NCBI GenBank assembly: GCA_017893485.1
Contig: CM030360.1
Span: 15,361,971-15,425,970, forward strand
Length of the DNA stretch: 64,000 bases
Source: Hemerocallis citrina
Lineage: Eukaryota > Streptophyta > Magnoliopsida > Asparagales > Asphodelaceae
Direction of reading: 5' to 3'
The position numbers were made by a program, and so were the translations under genes. Below the pieces are notes generated by a model. It had not been told where the DNA came from, searched no databases, and worked only from the letters and a program-made list of their open reading frames with translations. Numbering within the stretch: position 1 is the stretch's first letter; each line of letters begins with the position of its first letter. This document shows, one piece after another, positions 33,366 to 44,883 of this stretch.

Positions 33366-35519
33366 GGCATGGGACACTATCCATAGCTTATCTTTATCTC
33401 GTAGTAGTCATCGTGTTAGGATTAGTTGCATAACGGGGGATTGAACCCTACGAAGTGAAGACGTTAAGGGCTTGCACCGAACCTATGTAGAGTGGGATGC
33501 ATAGACTTCGACAAGTACGCATTAGAGAGTCCGCATATAGAATTTGTGTTTTCTTGACTTGGTTTTATGCATATGGATTTCCTGTTTTCTACACTTGATA
33601 CTTGGTTTAGTCTCACTGTTGTTTACATTTCATGCTACTTCATATTTTATGTATTTTGGTTTATTACATGTTGATTAAGAATCCTTGCTTAATATTTATT
33701 TATGTTGTTTGTTTGCTTTTATGTCACTCACACCATTTATGGCTGACCCCTTTAGTTTTGGGGGTTAGGAATCATCTCTAGCCTCTTGTGTTGCATGTTG
33801 TTGCTTAGAGTTTAGAGGTTTGGATGCTTGAGATAGTTGTGAGATAAATTAATTTAATGGAGTTTGTGTAAATTTGTAAGAACAGTGTTGTAATAAGACT
33901 GTATTGTAAATAAAAGAAAGCTATGATTTAGATGTTTTAAATTCCGCTGTGCTATGTAAGAGATTGTTGTAATAAAAGTTGAAAATTTTTGTGGTGTTGG
34001 TTGTGTTTAATGTTACATTGAAGTTGATGCTGGGATTGTGCCACGTATTTTCTAAGATATCATATTAGAAATTCGGGACGCTACAGTATGTCATATTGCA
34101 TGTCCCCAATGAGTTATTGTCACTATTCTAATCATCCTATCCATGTTATCAACCTATTGTTTCCCAATTGATACCATCGTTCACCGAATGTCCATCAATT
34201 GCATCTTGTATTGTTGCATTAATAAATAATTAACAAGTCGGGGTTTTAAAGGGTGATTTGAGTAGTGAACAAAGTAGAGACTGTACTTTAAGGAGGGGCT
34301 CGTGTTTCCCTAACTACCGTTTCGGCTACCGTTTTATCGTGTGATTGTGGTTATGGCAGTAACCCAATCTATCGTGTACCGTATCGTTGCCGATGACCAT
34401 TTCATATACCGAATTGTGAATAGTATTTACCGTTGCTAAGTACATGATCTCCCGAGTGCAGCACTTGAGTCTAAACAAAATTGATTGTATGCATTGAACC
34501 CGTAGTATGGGATGCAACAGTACATGCATTAGTTAGGATTAAAATGATTAATATACATAAGGATTGACTCATCACCGATATTGCATATTGTTCATCATTG
34601 TTCCTATTTGTATTCAATATTGTCTAAGTGTTATTGATATTAACCGTTGATTACCGTTACCGAATATTGAACCATTGTTACACCGTTGCATTAATTACCA
34701 TGTTATTGATTATTACTGTCATGCCATGTTATTGATTCCTATTGATCCAGATTCATTGTTATACCGTTATTTCATTGTTCCCTGCTTTCTCTACTTGCTA
34801 TCCATGAATTGCTCTAAGGACAATTTTTCTCCTCTTTTTAGATGAAGTGTATACAGGCAATGAAAGAAAATTGTCTGCTGAAATTGGAGAACAAACATTC
34901 TGAAGACTACTGCTTTCTAATTGCTTATTGATTTAATAAACTTAATGTATTGAGACTTGTTATTATTTTGGATTGGATTATTAATATTTTGGGCTTTTGT
35001 CCCAGATTTTATTATTGTTTCCAGATGTTGGATTATTATTATTGTATTTGAATATTTTTATTGCTTCATTCCAAGTATTATTATTAATGAGATTATTGTT
35101 ATTACCTGCGCATTTGTTCTGTATTGATTATATTGTTGAGTTAATCGAATAAACAGCTTATGGATGACATTAGTCATTCGCTGGGCCAATGTTACGTGCT
35201 CGTATTCCGTATTTTTGGAAAGCAGGGCGTGACAACTAAACTTAAATCTTTGTGTAAATAACTAATAGATTATTTATATATTTACTATAGTAAAATAATA
35301 GGGCCTAATTAGGACCTTAGAAACGCTAGGGTCAGGATCGGGTCGGGATAGGGCCTGGGTTAAATACCAACCCCGACCCTACCTCTAGAAGGCGCCTAAA
35401 TTTTAGGCCCTAGCCTTGTCCTTTTATAAAAGGGTCGGGGTCATGGTAAGGGGTTTTTTAGGGCCGGTGTTAAGGGCCCTATGGCCCAACGCTAACCCAT
35501 TATCATCCCTACTTAGTAG

Positions 35520-35854
35520 TACCAACCACTTTACGCTTTTGAACTAATCTCAATCATGCTTTTAAGTTCAATTAATACCAACAATCCGTACGCCGTAACT
35601 AAATATGAACCACATACTTTAAAGTCAAATCTATGTTGAAACTCTAATTTTGGGGTTGACTTGCCTTATTGATGCTATTTCTTAAATCATAGCCTATTTC
35701 GACCGCTCATCCAAATTGCATCATTTACAGACTCGAAACCCAGTTGACTCCACCTCCATCTACTCATTGCATCCCCTTTTCTAGTTCAAAGTGGGTGTTC
35801 TCTTGTTTGGACCGTATAATGTATGGGCATATAAAACTGATGATGAAGATGACG
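35520..35854. other. Unassigned spacer
   Basis: No element end or coding sequence recognised. Confidence 0.5.
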
Positions 35855-36490
35855 TTTACGTAAGCAATGTGATCTTGGTCATAGCCGGTAAATAATCATA
35901 TCATCTACATGTAGAAGATGAATAGTGCGAAGATCACTGCAAGATCATTTTCACTAGCGTGAAACTTAACACTTTGAACAACCTCAGTGAAACGGGAGAA
36001 CCTGGCACAAGGAGTTTTCTTAAGATCTTATAGAACATGGCGCAATCAAAAAATAGAACTAGAGGGATAAGAAAGACCATGGAGAGGTATCATATAAATC
36101 TCTTCAGAATTGGACCTATGGAGAAAGACATTCTTCACATCCATCTGAAACAATGACCATTGGCGACATCGAAAACATCGATAAGGGTGTGAAAAGTGGT
36201 CATCTTAGTAACAAGAGTATAGGTCTCACCACAATCAATGCCATAATTCTGAGTAAAACCGCTGGTAACCAGACTAGCTTTGTGTTATTCAATAGAACCA
36301 TCTGCATGAGTTTTAGCTTCACAGATCCACTTGCAACTAGTCGGTCTCTCTCTTGAAGGTAAGAGAAAGGTCCCAAGTCCGAGTGTGTTGTAAAGCCTGC
36401 AATTCATCTGCCATAGCAGACTGCCATTTTGGGCCAATAATTGCCTTGTGATAATGGGCTCCTGATAACTTGATGTTGCTTCTAGAAAGA
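35855..36490 (-). pseudogene. pol: Copia reverse transcriptase fragment
   Basis: Minus-strand pieces of copia RT in several frames: PKWQSAMADELQALQHTRTW near 36400-36450, then THADGSIE, GFTQNYGIDCGETY and NGHCF, and the active site LLHVDDMIIYR near 35893-35925. Many stops and frameshifts. No LTRs, gag, integrase or RNase H accompany it, so it is a truncated remnant. A further minus-strand frame at 36514-36819 has no recognisable motif. Confidence 0.78.
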
Positions 36491-37291
36491 CTTGGAAATA
36501 AATGTTTTAAAATTTAGGTCGCGATACTTGGCAAGTGAGTGATGTTCTCTAGTAGGATATCAAGGAGCCGAATCCACATGTTGGAAGAGCATATCAACAT
36601 CAGGAGTGATAGATGCTCCTCCAAATTAAACATGGTTGGGGAGCTTTGTGTAACTTGGTTGCGTTCATATGTATTGCTAGCAATCTTTTTTTTCATGAAT
36701 GAACAAAGCACATTGGGTGACTGGCATTTCACCCAACAATAGTATGACACAAACCATATATATCTACTACCCTCTAGATTGCAGATTTCTTCACTAAATC
36801 TCATATAGTTAGCCGTCATGCGTTTGTTTTAGATAACTCTCGCTATTTGATCCATACTGAGTTTGAGGGGCATGTTAATCATACAAGTGTACCATATGTG
36901 TATTACAACTATTATTATTGGGAAACACATATGTGCGAGGAAGAAGACTAGGAATCCAAGAATTAGGTGGTGGAACTTGAAGGAAGAGAAACTATAAGTA
37001 TTTAGAGATAGAGTTCTTAAAGGAGCAACATGGAATTGGAAAAAGGAAACAAATATGATGTGAACTAAAATGGCTACGTGCATAAGAGAAATCTCAAAGG
37101 AGGTACTTGGAGAATCTAAAAGTAGAGGGTTGCAAACTAAAGAAACATGGTGGTGGTAAGAAGAAGTCTAAAATATTATTAGAGAAAAAAGATCAACCTT
37201 CAAAATATGCCAAAAGAGTATAAATGAAGAGGATTTGGAGAGATATAAGACTGTTAGAAAAGAAGTTAAGAAAGTGGTAAGAGATATAAAA

Positions 37292-40200
37292 TGTAACCCC
37301 TATTTTCCATTTTCTATATTTTTGGGTGTATTTTTCTTTTGTGTATTTATTCACATTGTATCTCTTTTTGGACCGTGTTTTGGATCTTCATTCTCTATAT
37401 ATCCATTTATTTGATTTGTCGTATTTTTATTTGAGTTTCTTGATCCAATTGTCTCATATTATTTCATTTCTGTTTGATGGAGCTTGTATTTTTGATCCTC
37501 ATTATTAATTGTTCATGTTCTATTTTATTCATTCATTTTGAATCCTATTCTATTTTCTTTTTGGACCTATTAAAAGCCTATAACCCAATTGTTATCTATT
37601 AACCCTTTCCCAACCTATACCCAATAACACCCCAAACCCATACCCGTTACCCGTTACCCATTGTTACCCGAAACCCTATCTACACCTAACCCTAATCCCC
37701 TGTAAACCCAAATTACCCAGTTCACCCTAACCCTAAACCCTAATTTATCTACTCATCTATATATATATGCCCATGCATCTCTACCATGTTACTCCAAACC
37801 CTAGCCACCCTGTGCCCTACCTCCCCTCCTTTGTGTGCTCCTGACTTCCTTCCAAACCCTCCTACCCTCCAGCGTCCTCTCCTTCGGCGCCGCCTTACAC
37901 CTCTGTACCCCGACGCTCCCCTCAGCCGATAGCAGTGCCTCCCGTCGCTTCACCTCGGCGCCTCTCCTTGACAGCAACAGCCAGAGCGACGCTGACATCC
38001 CCCCTCACTGCTCACCCTGATGCCTGTCCCCTGCATCGCACTGCCGGTCCCCCTTGGCCGCCGTCGCCTCCCTTCGACGCTGTGCAACACCGTCTCTCCC
38101 CCTCCGTTGCCCTATTTTGTGTGCGTATGTTGGTTCTCGAGTTGTGTGTTCATAGTTCGTTGTGTTCGTGGTTCGTGTGTCGTTGTTCGTTGAGTTCGTG
38201 CCCGAAAATCCGTTTTCGTTATTCCATTTCCGTCGTCTATAAGGCAAGTAACTTGTATTCTTTTTGTTGTGTAGTACAAGTGCTAAATACCTTCTGTAGT
38301 GTAGGTTTGTTCTAGAGACAATTCTTGTGCAAAATCCCTTTTATATCTTGTCTCTATGTGTTGGTCTGCCCGTAGTTGTCACATTATACACACGATATGA
38401 AATAACTTAGAGATAATCACTTCTTGATGTGTACATGCATGTTGTTCGTATGATATCGTATGCTTGGTTGTGTTAGTTGTAGTATACTCGTTGTAGACTT
38501 GTCAAATACCCTATACCATATTTCTGGGACATCTAGTATACCATATTTCACACTTTGTTATGATTTGGATGTGTTACATATGATCTAGTCGATTTTATGC
38601 ATGAAGAATATTTCTGTATTTGTTGTTACCTCGTTTTTGTTCAGTATTTTAGACCCTATTAAGGTCAGTATATGAAAATTATTTGTGAATATGAGTTATA
38701 GAGAATTTTGTCTACTTTCCAGAATTTCTGATAGATCTCAGTTTCGATTTGTGAGTTGTAAGTTATGACTATTTTACTACAGATGTGTAGAAAAATTTCA
38801 GGTTCTGTTTTGTACGAATTCTGTATGGTAATTTATTTTTATACTGATCTTAAAGATAATATTTTGATCAAATATTTTGCTAATTACAACTAGACTTGAT
38901 GGGATTAAATCCTAATTTTTGTGGATTTAATTGATGACTTTCACATACTATTCTATGCTTGCAAACAACTACTATACTTGCAGAATTTTCATACTGTTCA
39001 GTAAAGAAACATAATCTCGACCTGATTCGATTTTCTGTTTATAAAAACTTTGTGAATATGAATTGTATCATACTGTATCCATTTTATCACCCTTTTGACG
39101 GGTCTGGATTTCGATTTATATTTTGTAATCTATTGCTATTTTAGTACTGCTGTGTTTATGATCTCAGATTTACAAAGCTGCCATATCTTGCTGCTTTCTA
39201 ATTTTAATTGACTATTCGATCTATGTTGGAAAATTATGAAACTTTATTTTCTAATACTAAACATAATAGGGAATACCCCAGATTTTTTTTGGATTTAATT
39301 AGTAAGTTTTTATGCTGTTTTTCTGTTTATGAATACAAACTTCTGATTTCTGGCAGAACACGTTTTTTGGATACAAATATGTTTTGAGACTTGTTTTTGT
39401 GAAATACTATAAGACTTATATATATTTTCTGGATTCGGCCAAGAGTCTATTTTCCAGGTTTTCTGACGGATCCAAATTTGCACATTTGTAGCAACGGGAA
39501 TTCCAGATTTGATGCAGTACTGTCTTACTGTCCTGAACTAGAATTTTCGTTGCCTTATCCTTTTATGAGTTGTCTTTCACCTATATATGTTTATCTTCCA
39601 ATCTGAACCTGTTACTTATTCATGCCATATTATTCTTGTTCTGTTTTGTGACACGTACATGTCTGCTTAATAATAATAACAAGTAATCAAGCCGGGGTTA
39701 AGGGAAAAACCTTAGTAGTGGACAATATAGGTATGTGTACTTAGAAGGGGGTCCGTGTTTCCCATTACCTGTTGCCATGTTTCATGATTACATGATTCAT
39801 GCCTGTTATTATATGTTGCTATGTTTCATGATTACATGATTCATGCTTGTTATTATATGTTGCCACATTTCATGATTACATGATTCATGCCTGTTATTAC
39901 TATTTGACTATATGTTGCCATGATTCGTGATGATTCATGCCTATTATTACTATATGTTTCCATGTTTCGTGATTACATGATTCATGCCTGTTATTACTAT
40001 ATGTTGCCATGTTTCATGACTACATGATTCATGCATGTTCCTGCTGCCACGATTTCACGATTCGTAATTCGTGCCTGTCACCTGTTACATGATGCCTGAG
40101 TACACGGCTCTAGAAACCCATCACTATGCCTAAACGTAATTTGCATGTATATAGTAACCATGCGGTAAAAACCTGGGAAGCATGAAGTGCTACCTAGATA

Positions 40201-40932
40201 GAAATAATACAAGACTTGACATAACATGATACATATTATATGCTTATCTGTTACATGATACCTGTACATGCTTCTTGATACTTGTTACATGTTTACCTGC
40301 TTGCATGATACCTGTTACCTGTTACATGTTATATACACCTGTTAGTGCACTGCATTACTTGCTATTCATGATTCATGCTAATTGTTCTATTTTGTTACCA
40401 TGTCTATTGCATGCTATGTTTCCTTTCGCTGTTACTCTATTCTTGTTTATCTTTCCTGTACTTGTTGCCTGCACTACAAGCGGCCCGTAACTTGCATTGA
40501 CGGGTATTTTTTTTTCTCTTTCCTTTTTCCTGTAATTTTGTTAAATTGCAGATTATGGTGATCAGCTGTCCGATGGAGTAGGTGATTTAAGATTTTAGAT
40601 GCTGGAGTTCTTGCTATTAGTATTATTTCCTGTTGCTTATTTGAATAATTGTATCTGTTACTTGGATTATTTTGTATTGGGCAATGTGACCCATAATTAT
40701 TAACTAGTTCAGATCTGATTTATTTAAGATTATTAAATTTTATTTCAAGTAAATTCATGTTGGTATATTGATTCATATATGCATGCATGGTTGACTTCTC
40801 TTGCTTCCTACTCTGATTATTCCTGTAAAATGTTGTAAAGATCCTGACAGCTTATGGATGACAAAAATCATTCGCTGGACTTAGTCACGTATCTGTATTC
40901 CGTATTCTCTTTTTGGTAAGCGGAGCGTGACA
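37292..40932 (+). mobile_element. Solo LTR B, same family as LTR A (3,641 bp)
   Basis: It starts TGTAACCCCTATTTTCC and ends GGAGCGTGACA. The flanks TAAAA (37287-37291) and CAAAA (40933-40937) are a likely 5-bp duplication with one change. It shares with LTR A the ending GCTTATGGATGACA... TCATTCGCTGG...CGTATTCCGTAT, the TTTACTACAG leader words, and CCGGGGTT...GGGGGTCCGTGTTTCCC. A TATA-like run lies near 37758-37768, followed by a C-rich leader with short spurious ORFs. It interrupts the RTE LINE. Confidence 0.83.
39770..40045 (+). repeat. 44-47-bp tandem repeat in LTR B
   Basis: CATGATTCATGC (or GATGATTCATGC) recurs at 39791, 39835, 39879, 39929, 39976 and 40023, with units like GCCTGTTATTATATGTTGCC in between. 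Copies are very similar, so the expansion is recent relative to the LTR. Confidence 0.85.
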
Positions 40933-41079
40933 CAAAATAAAAAGTTTATGATAATTATACACAAAATTTGGAACAAAAAAGAAGAAAATAACATCTATAA
41001 GCTTGCTAAACAAAGGGATAAGAAAAATAAAATATTTGGATACAATTAGTTGTCTTAAGAGCAAGAATTCAAGAGTCTT

Positions 41080-41832
41080 AGTAAAAGATGATGAAATTAA
41101 AGAAAAATTGCGAAATTAGTTTTGAGAAGTTATTAAATGAAAATGTTGTAGCTAACTTAAATATAGAGGATTCGAGAGAGAGTTGAGAGCATATGTTTTT
41201 CCGTAGAATTAGGACATCAGAGGTTCGAAATGCTCTTGGAAGGATGAAAGTAGGAAATTCTTTTGGACCGGATGGTATACCCATTGAAGTTTGGAAGTGT
41301 CATGTGGATGTTGGAGTGCATTGGCTAACAAAATTTTAATGTGATTTTGAGGACCAAGAAGATGCATGATGAATGGAGGAAGAGTATTTTAGTACCTATA
41401 TATAAAAATAAAGGAGATATACAAAGTTGCTCCAACTACCGAGTGATTAAATTAATGAGCTATAGATGAAATTTTGGGAGAGAGTGATCAAACATAGACT
41501 AAGACTAGAAACTACAGTGTCTGAAAATTAGTTTAGATTTATGTTTGGGAGGTCAACAATAGAAGCAACTTATGTACTGATGAGACTTCTGAAAAAATAC
41601 AGGAAGAATAAGAAATATCTATATACGGTGTTTATAGATCTAGAAAAAAACATATAATAAAGTCCCTAGAGACATAATATGTTGGACATTAAATAATAAA
41701 ATAGTAAAAATTCGGTATATTGAGGTGATTAATGATATGTATGAAGGGGCAATGACCACAATTAGAACTACCACAGGAGAGACCAATGATTTTCCTATTG
41801 CAGTACATTTACACCAAGGTTCAACCTTAAGT
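41080..41832 (+). pseudogene. RTE LINE RT, first half
   Basis: The frames carry FRRIRTSEVRNALGRMKVGN then GPDGIPIEVWKC, and KVPRDII with INDMYEGAMTTIRTT. Stops and small indels split them. The block ends within the LHQGSTLS motif, exactly where the 469-bp LTR is inserted. Confidence 0.8.
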
Positions 41833-41884
41833 TGTAACACCCTGTATTTCTTGGAGGTATAATATACTAGTATAATATAGTGTA

Positions 41885-41944
<60 letters not shown>

Positions 41945-42301
41945 AATGCCATAATGGTAATAATGAGATTAATTAAAATGAGGTGAGGGGGTTGCTGTGC
42001 TTGACAGCACTTGAAGGAGTTGAGTGGGCTCCCAGTGTGGGGAGTGTTGCTGTGTGTGACGTGGTGGTGGGGCCCGGATTGGGGCCTAGCTGTGTGTGCA
42101 TTAAGCACATGCAAGAGAGAGGTGGTGTGGAGCTTTCTTAGTCCCAGATCGGTAGGGAGCAAGAATTAAATTTAATAATAAATAATATTTCCTATGATCA
42201 AGAGTCACCAAATTGGTTAACCACTTTTTGAGAGGCAGCCTGTGGTGGGCAGTTGTACTAAATAATAAATAAATTGTCTGAGTTGGAACCGGGGTGTTAC
42301 A
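41833..42301. mobile_element. Short solo LTR D (469 bp) in the RTE LINE
   Basis: It starts TGTAACACCC and ends GGGGTGTTACA. The LINE reading frame breaks at GSTLS and resumes at PYLFALV on either side, which fixes the insertion. The flanks TAAGT and TAATC are compatible with a diverged 5-bp duplication. A (GT)n(AT)n microsatellite lies at about 41885-41940. No coding sequence. Strand not determined. Confidence 0.72.
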
Positions 42302-43151
42302 TAATCCCCTACCTCTTTGCTTTGGTTATGGATGAATTGACACGAGGAATACAAGATGAGGTGCCTTGGTGTATACACTCTGCCGATGACGTCATCTTAG
42401 TGGACATGACCAGAGCATGAATCAATACTAAACTAGAATTGTGGAGAGAAAATTTGGAAGCTAGAGACTTTAGAATAAGCAGAACTAAAATAGAGTATAT
42501 GGATTGTAATTTTAGTGATATTCGGAACACAAATGAGAAAGTAGTGAAGCTTGATGGTGAAGAGATACATAAGAAAGACCGTTTCCAATATTTATGCTCA
42601 ATTATACAAAGAGATTGGGAGATTTGTGAAAGTGTTATACATAGGATCCAAGCAGGGGGCCTAAGTGGGGAAGCGCTAGTGGTGCTTTATGTGAAAAGCA
42701 TGATGCTTTGAATGTGAAGGAAAATTTTTATAGGATGGCGGTTAGACTAGCAATGATGTATATAGCAGAGTGTTGGGCAATAAAGAAACAACATGTCCAA
42801 AAAATGAGTATAATAGAAATGAGGATGTTAAGATGGATGTGTGGTAAAACAAGGAATGACAGAATTAGAAATGAGCATATATGAGATATGGTAAAGGTAG
42901 TTCCTATCCAAGATAAATTAAGAGAGAATCACCTCAAATGGTTTGGACATATCACACGTACACCTAGTAGTGTCATCGTTAAAAAGAGTGATTTGATAAA
43001 TATTGAGGGTAGAATGAGGGGTAGGGGAAGAGCTAAACTTACTTTGGTGGAAACGGTGGGAAAAGATATGATAGTTTGTGGCCTTACAGAAGATACTGCG
43101 CTAAATCGAGCAGAATGGAAAACTAGGATTCATGTAGCCGACCCCAATTAG
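42302..43151 (+). pseudogene. RTE LINE RT second half and C terminus
   Basis: It resumes at P-Y-L-F-A-L-V-M-D-E-L-T-R, then SADDVILVD (F-A-D-D in the family), LWRENLEARDFRISRTK and KDRFQYLCSIIQ. A last frame (42888-43151) carries KLRENHLKWFGHITRTP, GRMRGRGRAKLTLVETVGKD and ALNRAEWKTRIHVADPN, the usual RTE C terminus. A frameshift near 42650-42720 and several stops break it. Confidence 0.82.
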
Positions 43152-43160
43152 CTGGAAAAA

Positions 43161-43378
43161 TTTTCATATTATATACCAAATTGATCGATACGTGACCATC
43201 TATCGGGTGGTATTACCCTTGTCTTAATATGCCAAACTAATCGTTACATGAACAAAAATTAGAGACCCATTTTCATATTATATACCAAATTGATCGATAC
43301 GTGACCATCTATCAAGTGGTATTACCCTTGTCTTAATATGCCAAACTGATCGTTACATGAACCAAAATTGGAGACCCT
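43161..43378. repeat. 109-bp tandem duplication after the RTE LINE
   Basis: Two copies start at 43161 and 43270 with TTTTCATATTATATACCAAA and end GAGACCC. They differ at about five bases. Confidence 0.88.
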
Positions 43379-43404
43379 ATTGAAACCCATAAACGAAGAT
43401 ACAT

Positions 43405-43551
43405 GCAAGTGTTAGTGTGATTCACTGGTAAGGTTCTTTGATGGGGAGTAAGAGGTCGGGGGTTTGAACCATGTTTAAACCAAAAATCCCAATTAATATA
43501 TATTTAGGGTAAAGTGTGGGTATGTGTTACTATGGCCTTATTCCAAAAAAA
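43405..43551 (+). mobile_element. tRNA-derived SINE, ~147 bp
   Basis: It is flanked by a 17-bp duplication with two transitions: CATAAACGAAGATACAT (43388-43404) and CATAAATGAAGATATAT (43552-43568). An A-box-like TAGTGTGATTCACTGG lies at 43413-43428 and a B-box-like GGTTTGAACC at 43461-43470, as in RNA polymerase III promoters of tRNA-type SINEs. It ends in a short A-rich tail (CCAAAAAAA). Confidence 0.82.
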
Positions 43552-43568
43552 CATAAATGAAGATATAT

Positions 43569-43845
43569 CTAGTTTATTCATATCTTATTTACACTATCTA
43601 GTTTACTTAATAAATTGATAATTAGCAACAAAGCACAATTAATTGATACTTCCATTATGGTAATAATTTAAACACAACTACAACAACAAAATCTTTATTT
43701 TAAGTTTTTGGGTCGGCTATATGGCTATATGATATTATTATCGTCATATATTAAAGTCTTGAAATGTTTACTTCATGTGAAGATTAAAGAATGAGATATA
43801 TATATATATATATTTCCAATATGTAAATTAAGTAAACTTTCTTCT
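43569..43845. other. Unassigned spacer
   Basis: AT-rich with a short (TA)n run near 43797-43812. No element end except the copia 2 insertion site. Confidence 0.5.
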
Positions 43846-43983
43846 TGTTAGATATTATAGTCCCACATTGGATAGTTTGCTAGTTTTGTATTTGGTTCCT
43901 CCTATATATAGCAGATATTGTACTCATTATTTCTCAATTCAATATTCAATATTGTCTTCAATTCTCTCTGCTTTATCTTAACA
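43846..43983 (+). repeat. Copia 2 left LTR (138 bp)
   Basis: TGTTAGATATTATAGTCCCA to TTATCTTAACA. TATATATA at 43903-43910 is the likely TATA box. It differs from the right LTR at five positions. Confidence 0.94.
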
Positions 43984-43994
43984 TGGTATCAGAG
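43984..43994 (+). other. Copia 2 primer-binding site
   Basis: TGGTATCAGAG immediately after the LTR, complementary to initiator tRNA-Met. Confidence 0.92.
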
Positions 43995-44536
43995 AAAATT
44001 ATAAAAAATTTCTTCTCCTAAGTTTATACATAAAAAAAAAATCCTCAAATTCCAAAAAAAAAAGAAAAAACCCCATCGTCTTCTTCACTGCAATGCCAGA
44101 TTCGAAGTCAGATTCAACCCATCGGCAACCCATCGGCACCCGAGCCTTCATCATCTGCCTTCGTCCAGATCCATCATCAACCCATCGGCAACCCATCGGC
44201 AACACATCCATCCATCATCAACCTATCGGCAACCCATCATCAACTGCCGTCGTCCTCCCTCGTCTTATCCACCCGAGCCGCCATCCAGATCCAGATCCGA
44301 TCGTCCTCATCAGATCGCCGATCCCGAGCCGATCGTCCTCTTCAGATCGCCGATCCCGAGCCGTCGCCATCCCGATCCTTTCTCTTCTTCTTCTTCTGAT
44401 ATTCATAAGCTTATTTCTCTTCTTCTTCTTCTTTTAATTACCCTAAACCCAGTACCCTATTTCTTCTTCTTCTTCTTCTTTCTTCAAAAAAAAAAAATCC
44501 GAAAAAGAAAAAAAGAAAAAAAGGAAAATTTTTTTT

Positions 44537-44584
<48 letters not shown>

Positions 44585-44883
44585 AGTACTACTACTTGAT
44601 GGAATCCCAGTCTCTCCCACATATTTTTGCCTCCACCGACTTTCTCGATGCAACCGCATCTCGTTCCTTCTCCAGATTCAAACAGCAGCAGCATCACTTT
44701 CAGTCTGCCTCCAGTCTCCTACATTCTCCTAACATCATTGCTCACCTTACTTCACCTCTACTTCCGACACCGGTAGCATCGTCCTGCTCTCTAAACCGAT
44801 TCAGACACCAGTAGCATCTCCCTTCACATTGTGCTCTCAGTAACAGCAGCCCTCGCAGTGCGTCGTCCCTCACATCCTCGGCC
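43995..44883 (+). other. Copia 2 leader, gag largely missing
   Basis: This holds low-complexity sequence: repeats of CATCGGCAACCCATC (44115-44235), CGATCCCGAGCCG (44300-44370), TTC runs and a (TA)n tract (44541-44582). A frame from 44596 (MMESQSLPHIFASTDFLD) and the CAGCAGCAGCATC stretch may be the tail of gag, but no capsid core or zinc knuckle is readable. Gag appears deleted or replaced. Confidence 0.65.

Larger units (their letters stand above)
31194..34085 (+). mobile_element. Solo LTR C, nested in LTR A (2,892 bp)
   Basis: It starts TGTAGAACCCC and ends GGGACGCTACA, flanked by the exact duplication GTATG (31189-31193 and 34086-34090). TATATATAAA at 31601-31610 is a likely TATA box. It holds two tandem arrays (32321-32660 and 33091-33365) and a TGTAGAGTGGGATGCAT box at 33485. 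AATAAAAG words lie near 33910-33980. The terminal pattern matches the 17066 gypsy LTRs, but the sequence is otherwise distinct. Confidence 0.9.
29249..35234 (+). mobile_element. Solo LTR A (gypsy-like), interrupted
   Basis: It starts TGTAACTACCG and ends GGGCGTGACA, flanked by the exact 5-bp duplication ACTAA (29244-29248 and 35235-35239). Without the nested LTR it is about 3.1 kb. A TATA box TATAAATA lies at 29564-29571, followed by a TC-rich, then GC-rich leader (29600-29960). Near the end GTAGTATGGGATGCA occurs at 34502 and CAAGTCGGGG near 34234. It is the same family as the LTR at 37292-40932. No internal region remains, consistent with LTR-LTR recombination. Confidence 0.88.
28768..35511. 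mobile_element. hAT-superfamily element 2, with nested solo LTRs
   Basis: The termini are TAGGGATGATAATGGG at 28768 and its exact reverse complement CCCATTATCATCCCTA ending at 35511. The flanks CCTAGTAG (28760-28767) and CTTAGTAG (35512-35519) are an 8-bp duplication with one mismatch, as hAT elements make. The subterminal regions are rich in GGGCC/GACCC words. Removing the solo LTR at 29249-35234 and one duplication leaves about 750 bp, so this was a short non-autonomous element with no transposase. Confidence 0.85.
36930..43160 (+). mobile_element. RTE-type LINE, decayed and interrupted twice
   Basis: Motif order matches plant RTE-like LINEs. Before the first insertion: RIRWWNLKEEK, GATWNWKKE, EISKEVLGESK, TKETWWW. 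After it: NNIYKLAKQRDKKNKIFG. RT blocks follow: VGNSFGPDGIPIEVWKC (41250-41300), NKVPRDI, VINDMYEGA, TGETNDFPIAVHLHQGSTLS. After the second insertion: LFALVMDELTR, SADDVILVD, and the C-terminal RAEWKTRIHVADPN ending at 43150. The reading order across both insertions is continuous, which defines their edges. Many stops: dead. Confidence 0.85.

Noticed and set aside
37835..38315. Gene-like C-rich frames with a TATA-like run upstream
   Set aside because: They lie inside solo LTR B and match no known protein. The counterpart in LTR A is not obviously the same peptide.
43405..43551. Candidate functional tRNA gene because of A- and B-box-like motifs
   Set aside because: No cloverleaf can be drawn and it has a 17-bp target duplication and A-rich tail, so SINE is the better call.
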